The position numbers were made by a program, and so were the translations under genes. Under the pieces are notes generated by a model. The model ran no database searches. It worked only from the letters and a program-made list of their open reading frames with translations, and had not been told where the DNA came from. From assembly GCA_964412395.1 (NCBI GenBank), contig CAYPOY010000084.1, forward strand, positions 1 to 17,392: 17,392 nt of DNA, written 5' to 3'. Shown here piece by piece: positions 6,780 through 12,149 of this stretch. The number at the start of each line of letters is the position of its first letter. Position 1 is the first letter of the stretch. The DNA comes from CAYPOY01 sp964412395. Lineage in GTDB: Bacteria; Chloroflexota; Anaerolineae; B4-G1.

Positions 6780-7772
6780 ATTAATCTCCAATCTCCAATC
6801 TCTAATCTCCGCGTTGCGATTCTGACTACCGGTGGCACCATCGCTATGCAACACGAGGCGACAGCCGGCGGGGCCGTGCCCACGCTGGGTGCCGCCGACT
6901 TCATGGCTGCGTTGCCACCTGGCTTGCCAGAACTGCGGACCGAGGACTTGGTCAATCTGCCCAGTTCCCACTTCACGTTGGAGACGCTGCAAACCGTCCG
7001 TGAGCGTGTGGCCGTGCTGGCGGCGGAACCTGACGTGGAGGGCGTCGTCGTCACGCATGGGACTGATACGTTGGAGGAGACGGCCTGCTTGCTCGATCTG
7101 ACCGTGCTGGGGGAGAAGCCTGTCGTGCTCACTGGTGCGATGCGCACCGTTTCTGACGTGGGCTACGAGGGTTACACGAATCTCCTGGCCGCCGTTCGCG
7201 TAGCGGCAGCGTCGCAGGCGCGGGGGCTGGGCGCGGTGGTCGTCCTCAACGACGAAATCCACGCCGCGCGCCACGTCACAAAGATGCACACGCTCAGCAC
7301 GGCGACTTTTCGGTCGCCTGGCTGGGGGCCGGTGGGCCGGGTAGAGGGGGATGCCATCATCATCGAGCGCCGGCCGGCGCGGCACGTGCTGCCCTGGCGC
7401 GGCCTGGAGCCGAACGTGGTGCTGCTCAAACTGGCGGTGGGTATGGAGGCCGGCCTGCTGGAGGATGCGCTGGCGCGAGGCGCTCGGGGCGTCGTCCTCG
7501 AGGCATTGGGGGGCGGGCGCGTGCCCCCCTGGTGGCTGCCCGCTATCGGGCAGGCGCGGGCTCAAGGGGTACCGGTAGTGATCGCCAGCCGCTGTCCCTC
7601 CGGGAGGGTGTGGGATGCTTATGGCTACCCGGGCGCGTACCGCACCCTGGCCGGCCTGGGTTGTCTGTTTGCCGGGGGGCTGAACGGGCAGAAGGCACGC
7701 GTCAAGTTGATGGTCGTGCTGGCGGCTGCTGGGACCGCCGGCGAGGTAGCGGAGTTGTGGAATGAACAATGA
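6771..7772 (+). CDS. L-asparaginase, probably cytoplasmic
   Basis: Hydrolyses L-asparagine to aspartate and ammonia. The protein is 333 residues, a normal length. The first active-site motif is ILTTGGTIAM with nucleophile T20; the second is THGTDTLEETA; VLTGAMR, DVGYEGYTNLL and the lysine in HVTKMHTLST complete the family pattern. There is no signal peptide, so it is more like the cytoplasmic type I enzyme. The only plausible start is TTG 6771, four bases after the stop of the broken phosphoesterase frame. Residues 5-13 (NLQSPISNL) are coded by a heptamer array, so the conserved protein really begins at RVAILTTGG. No good Shine-Dalgarno is visible. The stop TGA lies inside another heptamer array (7763-7797). 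Cleavage of a different amide is possible within the family. Confidence 0.88.
   Translation: MSKINLQSPISNLRVAILTTGGTIAMQHEATAGGAVPTLGAADFMAALPPGLPELRTEDLVNLPSSHFTLETLQTVRERVAVLAAEPDVEGVVVTHGTDTLEETACLLDLTVLGEKPVVLTGAMRTVSDVGYEGYTNLLAAVRVAAASQARGLGAVVVLNDEIHAARHVTKMHTLSTATFRSPGWGPVGRVEGDAIIIERRPARHVLPWRGLEPNVVLLKLAVGMEAGLLEDALARGARGVVLEALGGGRVPPWWLPAIGQARAQGVPVVIASRCPSGRVWDAYGYPGAYRTLAGLGCLFAGGLNGQKARVKLMVVLAAAGTAGEVAELWNEQ
6783..6810. repeat. Heptamer array coding the asparaginase N-terminus
   Basis: Four units (AATCTCC, AATCTCC, AATCTCT, AATCTCC). Bases 6786-6810 are the exact reverse complement of 6527-6551 (25 bp), so the pair encloses the broken phosphoesterase with a 234-bp spacer. Confidence 0.85.
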
Positions 7773-7797
7773 CCAATGAACAATGAACAATGAACAA
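7763..7797. repeat. TGAACAA tandem heptamers at the asparaginase 3' end
   Basis: Five tandem units: four are TGAACAA and the second is TGACCAA. The asparaginase stop is the TGA of the second unit (7770-7772). Because 7 is not a multiple of 3, three successive units place TGA in all three forward frames. Confidence 0.9.
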
Positions 7798-7829
7798 CGA
7801 CAGGCAGAAAGGAGATGAGAGTGGCTTAG

Positions 7830-8027
7830 CGGGCAATCCGACAACTCCCGGATGATCCAGCGACTCGTGTGGTGGCGTATCAACTGGCAAAGCCGGCTAC
7901 TTCCATAGGGGCAAACGTAGAAGAGGCTGACGGCGCCGAATCCAGGCGAGACTTTGTCCACAAGATGGGTATCGCCCGCAAGGAGGCCCGTGAGTCCCGC
8001 TACTGGTTGCGTATCGTTCGTTTGTAA
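7830..8027 (+). pseudogene. Four-helix-bundle (23S rRNA intervening-sequence type) protein remnant
   Basis: After a TAG at 7827 the frame reads RAIRQLPDDPATRVVAYQLAK, then PATSIGANVEEADGAESRRD, then FVHKMGIARKEARESRYWLR and stops at TAA 8025-8027. This matches the C-terminal two thirds of the small four-helix-bundle family found in rRNA intervening sequences and as avd-like proteins, with its SIGANVEEA and KM-x-IARKEA-x-E core. The N-terminal helix and start codon are missing; the only methionine is late, in HKM. It is flanked by the heptamer array and rsfS, so it is read as a 5'-truncated gene rather than a new small protein. Confidence 0.7.
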
Positions 8028-8054
8028 TTAGTCATTTACCTGGGAGGTGTAGCT

Positions 8055-8402
8055 CTGAATCCGTTAGAACTGGCTCGACATATCGTGGAGGTGATCGCCA
8101 ATAAGAAGGGCGAGAATGTGTTGCTGCTTGATATTCGAGACATCTCCATCCTGGCTGACTATTTCGTGATTGGCAGCGTCAGCAGTAATCGGCAAGCAAA
8201 AGCGATCATTGAGGATATCAAGCAGGATACGAAGCAGTTGTTCGGTGTCAGACCGCTGCACATCGAGGGGGAGGCCGCTAGCGGGTGGGTTTTGATGGAC
8301 TATGGAGGTGTGATCGTCCATCTGTTCACGCCGGAGATGCGGGCTTACTACGATCTGGAAAGATTGTGGCGGGACGGACGGGTCGTGGTACGGATGCTGT
8401 GA
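8055..8402 (+). CDS. rsfS: Ribosomal silencing factor RsfS (Iojap family), likely CTG start
   Basis: Binds ribosomal protein uL14 and blocks joining of the subunits when nutrients are short. LLLDIRDISILADYFVIGS and HIEGEAASGWVLMDYGGVIV followed by VHLFTPEMRAYYDLERLW are the family's core motifs. The first standard start in frame is GTG 8085, but conserved family sequence (NPLELARHIVEVI) continues upstream. CTG 8055 sits 7 nt after a strong GGGAGG (8042-8047) and gives 115 residues, a normal length; no ATG, GTG or TTG is in frame between them. I therefore place the start at CTG. nadD, a common neighbour of rsfS, is not nearby. The preceding gene is the four-helix-bundle remnant. Confidence 0.87.
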   Translation: MNPLELARHIVEVIANKKGENVLLLDIRDISILADYFVIGSVSSNRQAKAIIEDIKQDTKQLFGVRPLHIEGEAASGWVLMDYGGVIVHLFTPEMRAYYDLERLWRDGRVVVRML

Positions 8403-8543
8403 TTTTAGTCAAGGTCAAGATGGGATTTCGCAACATGGACATCGCCGGCCAAAACCAGATCATGCGGCATATCACTGAGACGTCGCTGCGCTTCAGCTCC
8501 CTTTTCGCACTGGACGCTGAAGGAGTGGGGTGGGGCAGGCACC

Positions 8544-8577
8544 ACCCTCCCCCTGCCCCTCCCTCAGAGGGAGGGGT
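8544..8577. repeat. GC-rich palindromic element, intergenic copy
   Basis: A perfect 10-bp stem (CCCCTCCCTC at 8556-8565 with GAGGGAGGGG at 8567-8576, one base between) is preceded by a second pyrimidine block, CCCTCCCCCTG. It has the same two-part architecture as the copies inside the phosphoesterase, kinase and deacetylase genes. The stretch 8403-8654 around it holds no gene I can support. Confidence 0.7.
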
Positions 8578-8594
8578 GAACACTTACACCGTTC

Positions 8595-8628
8595 AGACCT
8601 GCGAGGTTTTGGGAAACCTCGGAGGTCT
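8595..8628. repeat. 15-bp inverted repeat with TGGG loop
   Basis: Arms 8595-8609 and 8614-8628 pair at 14 of 15 positions around a TGGG loop. It lies between the GC-rich palindromic element and the ribosome-binding site of the broken response regulator. There is no T-tract after it, so it is more likely a dispersed palindromic repeat than a terminator. Confidence 0.7.
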
Positions 8629-8654
8629 TGGGAGTAACGAGGAGGAGCGAGACA

Positions 8655-8940
8655 ATGGAAGGGGAACCCCTGGTCATCCTGCTGGTTGAAGACAATCCTG
8701 ACCACGTTGAGCTGATCGTGCGCGTTTTACAGGACCACCGGATAGCCAACAGCATCTATTGCGTCTCCGACGGCGAGGCGGCGCTGGATTACCTGTTCCG
8801 GTGAGGCGACTACGCCGACCCGGAGAAGAGCCCCCAGCCGCACGTGATTCTCCTGGACCTGCGCTTGCCCAGGGTGGATGGGCTGGAGGTGCTGAAGGAG
8901 GTCAAGACCGCTGACACGCTGTGCCGCATTCCAACGCACA
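8655..8940 (+). pseudogene. Rcp1-like response regulator, nonsense mutation and lost C-terminus
   Basis: ATG 8655 follows a good GGAGGAG (8641-8647). The frame reads LVILLVEDNPDHVELIVRVL and SDGEAALDYLFR, then meets TGA at 8802-8804. It continues in the same frame as GDYADPEKSPQPHVILLDLR with the phospho-acceptor aspartate in LLDLRLPRVDG, then KTADTLCRIP. There the homology stops, just before the fourth beta strand and the conserved lysine, and 28 bp later the histidine kinase begins. In relatives the TGA position is an arginine (YLF-R-R/G-GDY type), so CGA to TGA is a likely origin. Both the stop and the missing third point to a dead gene that was probably the kinase's partner. Confidence 0.82.
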
Positions 8941-8967
8941 TAGCAAGGAGAGGATCTGGAGGTGCCC

Positions 8968-11502
8968 GTGAACGAACAAACGGTCCACATACTGCTGGTA
9001 GAAGACGAAGAGGCACACGCCGAGCTGGTACGCCGCGCCCTTAAGGCCCACAGCGGCCGGTTCCGCCTGACGGTGGCGGGCAGCCTGCGGGAGGCGCGGG
9101 CTTGCCTGGCGGAATCCCCGCCGGACCTGGTCATCGCTGATCTGCTCTTGCCAGATGGCCAGGGGATAGAACTCTTGCCCGCTGAGGGGGAAAGCTCTCG
9201 TTTCCCGGTGGTGGTCATGACCTCCCACGGGGACGAGCAGGTGGCGGTGGAGGTGATAAAGGCAGGGGCGTTGGACTATGTCGTCAAGTCAGGGGCAGCC
9301 ATGGCCGGCATGCCCCACATAGCCGAGCGCGTCCTGCGCGAATGGGAGCACATCACCGCACGCAAGCAGGCGGAGGAGGGGATCCGGCAGCGCACGGCCC
9401 AGTTGGAGGCGCTGCGAGAGATAGGGCTGGAACTCATCGCCCAGTTGGACCTGGACGCCCTTCTCCGCTCCATCGTCTCGCGGGCCATCGAACTGCTGGG
9501 GGGGAGCATGGGCGGCATTGACCTCTACCAGCCGGAGCGGGACGTACTGGAGTGGACTGCGGCTATCGGCTCCGACATGGCACCTCTTGGAACGACCCTC
9601 CACCGGGGCGAGGGTCTCTCCGGCAAGGTCCTGGAAACCGGCAAGCCGCTCATCGTGGATGACTACCAGCATTGGGAAGGGCGGGCAGCCAGTTGGGAAG
9701 GCTATCCCATCTCGGGCGTCGTGGGCGCGCCGGTTCGCTGGGGCGAGGACTTCCTGGGAGTCCTGATCGTCTATGCGGATTCCCCAGGCGCCTTCTCCCC
9801 GGCCGACGCCGAGTTGCTGAGCCTGCTTGCCACCCAGGCCGCCATCGCCATCCGCAATGCCCGAGTCCTCCAGGCAGAGCAGGAGCAGCGGGAACTGGCC
9901 GAGGCGCTGGAGAAGGCTGCCGCCGCCGTCAGCAGCGCGCTCGACCTCGACCAGGTGCTCGACCGCATCCTGGAGCAGGTGGAGCGGGTCGCCCGGGGGG
10001 ATGCCTTCAACGTTATGTTGATAGGCGACGATACCGTCCGGATAGTCCGTTGGCGAGGGTACAAGCGTCTGGGCCGGGAGATCTCCGCTTCTGTCTCCCG
10101 TATTGACAAGTACGCCACCCTGGTGAAAATGATACAGACAGGGAAATCGGTCCTTGTCCCCGACACGGCTGCCGACCCCGATTGGGTCGTGCAAGAGGGC
10201 CGGGAGTGGGCGCGCTCCTACGTCGGGGCGCCCATCCGGGTGGGCGGCTTTACGGTGGGCTTTCTGAACGCCGATAGCACCCGGCCAGGCCAGTTCGGTC
10301 CCGCCGACGCCCGGCGTCTGGAAGCCTTCGCCAGCCATGCCGCCACCGCCATCGAGAACGCCCAGTTGTATCGGGAGTTGCAGGAGCACGCGGAGCAGTT
10401 AGAGCAGCGGGTTCGGGAGCGCACCGCCCAACTCCAGGCCCAGTATGCCCGCCTGGACGCGATCCTGTGCAGCACCACCGACGGCATCGTCGTCACCGGT
10501 GTGGAAGGTGAGATCCTTCAGGTCAATCCTGTGGCCCATACCTGGCTCACCCGATCCCTCTCCCTGGAGGACGCGGCCCGGCTGCGGGAGGCAGTACGGA
10601 GCATGGCAGCGCGGGCGGAGGAACGGCCGGTGGAACTGCTGGAACTGACGGGACTGGACCTGGAACTGAGCGGAGCGCCGATTTCGATGCCGGTGATGGA
10701 GGAGGCCCTTCGACGCCGGCCTGAAGAGCCGCTGTCAGGGAAGCCGATAGCGGTGGTCGCGATCCACGACGTCAGCCACCTCGAGGCGCTGGACCGGATG
10801 AAGACTCGCTTCGTCACAAATGTCTCCCACGAACTGCGCACGCCGATAACGACGATCAAGTTATACGTGCACCTGATGCAGCGGCAGCCGGAGAAATGGG
10901 CGAAGTACTTGGACACGCTGGCGCAGGAGGCGGACCACCAGGCGCGGCTGATAGAGGGCATCCTGGAGATCTCCCACATAGACGCCGGGCGGCTGGAGAT
11001 GGAGCCCCGCCCGGTCTCCCTCCACGAGTTGACCGAGGTAACCATCGCCAGCCACCAGGTACTGGCCCAGGAGCAGGGGGTTGCGCTGGAGCACCGCTTC
11101 TCCCCCCTCCGCAGTGGGGGGGCCGGGGGGGGTGGGCCGGTGGCATTGGTGGATCCGGAGCGGATGATGCACGTGCTGAACAACCTGGTGGAGAACGCGA
11201 TCCATTACACGCCGGAGGGGGGCAAGGTGATGGTCTCCACCGGGATGGAGGAGGCAGAGGGGCGAGTGTGGGCGACAGCGACGGTGACGGACACCGGGAT
11301 GGGGATACCGGAGGAAGAGTTGCCGCATCTCTTCGAGCGGTTCTTCCGGGGAGAGAAGCCACGGCTGATGCAGGTGTCCGGGACCGGCCTGGGGCTGGCG
11401 ATTGTCAAAGAGATCGTGGAATTGCACGGCGGGCGGGTGACGGTGGAGAGTGAGGAAGGTGTGAGCAGCACTTTCACCGTCTGGCTGCCGCTCGGCGACT
11501 AG
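8968..11502 (+). CDS. REC-GAF-GAF-PAS-like sensor histidine kinase
   Basis: Two-component sensor of 844 residues, apparently soluble: no membrane span is visible. An N-terminal receiver domain (about 6-118) has the LVEDEE acidic pair, D58 in IADLLLPDG and the lysine in YVVKSG. A linker helix leads to two GAF domains (about 150-300 and 310-470), a coiled coil, a PAS-like segment (about 490-590), then HisKA with H621 in NVSHELRTPITTIK. The ATPase domain has the N box NNLVENAIHYTPEGG, DTGMGIPEEE and GTGLGLAIVKEIVELHGG. GTG 8968 was chosen because GGAGG (8958-8962) is 5 nt upstream; the in-frame GTG at 8962 overlaps that site. A palindromic repeat adds SPLRSGGAGGGG before PVALVDPERM. The broken response regulator upstream suggests the original pair is disrupted. 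The signal is unknown. Confidence 0.92.
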   Translation: MNEQTVHILLVEDEEAHAELVRRALKAHSGRFRLTVAGSLREARACLAESPPDLVIADLLLPDGQGIELLPAEGESSRFPVVVMTSHGDEQVAVEVIKAGALDYVVKSGAAMAGMPHIAERVLREWEHITARKQAEEGIRQRTAQLEALREIGLELIAQLDLDALLRSIVSRAIELLGGSMGGIDLYQPERDVLEWTAAIGSDMAPLGTTLHRGEGLSGKVLETGKPLIVDDYQHWEGRAASWEGYPISGVVGAPVRWGEDFLGVLIVYADSPGAFSPADAELLSLLATQAAIAIRNARVLQAEQEQRELAEALEKAAAAVSSALDLDQVLDRILEQVERVARGDAFNVMLIGDDTVRIVRWRGYKRLGREISASVSRIDKYATLVKMIQTGKSVLVPDTAADPDWVVQEGREWARSYVGAPIRVGGFTVGFLNADSTRPGQFGPADARRLEAFASHAATAIENAQLYRELQEHAEQLEQRVRERTAQLQAQYARLDAILCSTTDGIVVTGVEGEILQVNPVAHTWLTRSLSLEDAARLREAVRSMAARAEERPVELLELTGLDLELSGAPISMPVMEEALRRRPEEPLSGKPIAVVAIHDVSHLEALDRMKTRFVTNVSHELRTPITTIKLYVHLMQRQPEKWAKYLDTLAQEADHQARLIEGILEISHIDAGRLEMEPRPVSLHELTEVTIASHQVLAQEQGVALEHRFSPLRSGGAGGGGPVALVDPERMMHVLNNLVENAIHYTPEGGKVMVSTGMEEAEGRVWATATVTDTGMGIPEEELPHLFERFFRGEKPRLMQVSGTGLGLAIVKEIVELHGGRVTVESEEGVSSTFTVWLPLGD
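11100..11133 (+). repeat. GC-rich palindromic element inserted in frame in the kinase gene
   Basis: CCCCCC (11102-11107) and a G-run at 11116-11122 form an imperfect stem, followed by CC and a second long G-run. Read in the gene's direction it codes SPLRSGGAGGGG, in the same frame as the phosphoesterase copy (SPPRFGGAGGS). It falls in the loop before the ATPase-domain strand PVALVDPERM. Confidence 0.65.
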
Positions 11503-11529
11503 AGGAGGCGGCCTCTCCAGCGCTAATTC

Positions 11530-11610
11530 CTGGCAGGAAGGTAGGCACGCCGCTTTCGGCTGATACGCCCGCACCGGTGGATGCAGTCACCGGTCCCCGG
11601 ATGGGCTCAG
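11530..11610 (-). pseudogene. Sirtuin (Sir2-family deacylase) N-terminal fragment
   Basis: On the minus strand one frame reads GPVTASTGAGVSAESGVPTF (11537-11596). This contains the NAD-binding signature of Sir2-family protein deacylases (TGAG-x-S-x-x-SG-x-PTF). The family normally continues with an arginine and a GLW segment; here L follows and homology ends. No other sirtuin motif (HG, the CxxC zinc ribbon, GTS) is seen nearby. It lies just past the 3' end of ndk on the same strand, and the terminator follows upstream of it. Read as a small surviving piece of a lost gene. Confidence 0.65.
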
Positions 11611-11631
11611 ACGTAGCAAGGCTCCTCAGCG

Positions 11632-11661
11632 AAACGGGGGCGCTCGCTGCGCCCCCGTTTT
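11632..11661. terminator. Two-sided intrinsic terminator between the kinase and ndk
   Basis: An 11-bp perfect stem AAACGGGGGCG (11632-11642) / CGCCCCCGTTT (11650-11660) with a 7-base loop, followed by T on the + strand and by an A-tract complement on the other. It lies between the convergent kinase (+) and ndk (-) genes and could stop transcription from both sides. Confidence 0.85.
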
Positions 11662-11680
11662 CTTCCCCTGCCACGCGCTC

Positions 11681-12130
11681 CTACTCGAATATCCAGCGGT
11701 CGGTGTCCCGCTCGTAGGAGAGGAGCTCGTCCTCGGTAAAGAAGAGCGGCACTTCGAAGGCCGCTGTCTCCGGCCCGTCGGAGCCGTGTACCAGATTGCG
11801 CCCGATCTCCAGGCCGAAGTCTGCGCGGATGGTGCCGGGGTCTGCCTCGGCCGGATTGGTTGCCCCCATTGTGCGCCGCACGATCTCGATGACGTTGTTT
11901 CCCTCCAGCACCATCACCACGACCGGGCTGGAGGTGATGTAACGGATCAGCGGTTCATAGAAGGGTTTCCCTTCGTGGACCGCATAATGGCGTCGGGCCA
12001 GTGCTTTGTCAATCTGTATCAATTTCAGCGCGGTGATGTGCAGTCCCCGTCGCTCGAAACGGGTGATGATCTCTCCGATGAGCCCACGCTGTACGGCGTC
12101 GGGTTTGATGATAACTAACGTATTTTCCAA
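11681..12130 (-). CDS. ndk: Nucleoside diphosphate kinase
   Basis: Transfers the terminal phosphate between nucleoside triphosphates and diphosphates through a phosphohistidine. The protein is 149 residues, the family's usual length. ENTLVIIKPDAVQRGLIGEI opens it; the catalytic histidine is H115 in NLVHGSDGPETA, and the TNPAEADPGTIRADFG and SYERDTDRWIFE segments are typical. TTG 12130 is preferred over the in-frame ATG 12163: it gives the normal N-terminus, lies 19 nt after the TPR gene's stop, and has GAGAAAG just upstream, whereas the ATG would overlap that gene's end. Likely co-transcribed with the TPR gene and ended by the hairpin at 11632-11661. Confidence 0.95.
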   Translation of the reverse strand: MENTLVIIKPDAVQRGLIGEIITRFERRGLHITALKLIQIDKALARRHYAVHEGKPFYEPLIRYITSSPVVVMVLEGNNVIEIVRRTMGATNPAEADPGTIRADFGLEIGRNLVHGSDGPETAAFEVPLFFTEDELLSYERDTDRWIFE

Positions 12131-12149
12131 GTTGCTTTCTCGCTTTGTT

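Noticed and set aside
8403..8654. Possible small gene after rsfS (MGFRNMDIAGQNQI...)
   Set aside because: It resembles no family I know, lacks a good ribosome-binding site and runs into the palindromic element.
8802..8804. TGA in the response regulator as selenocysteine or recoded
   Set aside because: Relatives have no cysteine there, no selenocysteine insertion hairpin is evident, and the domain is also truncated at its C-terminus.
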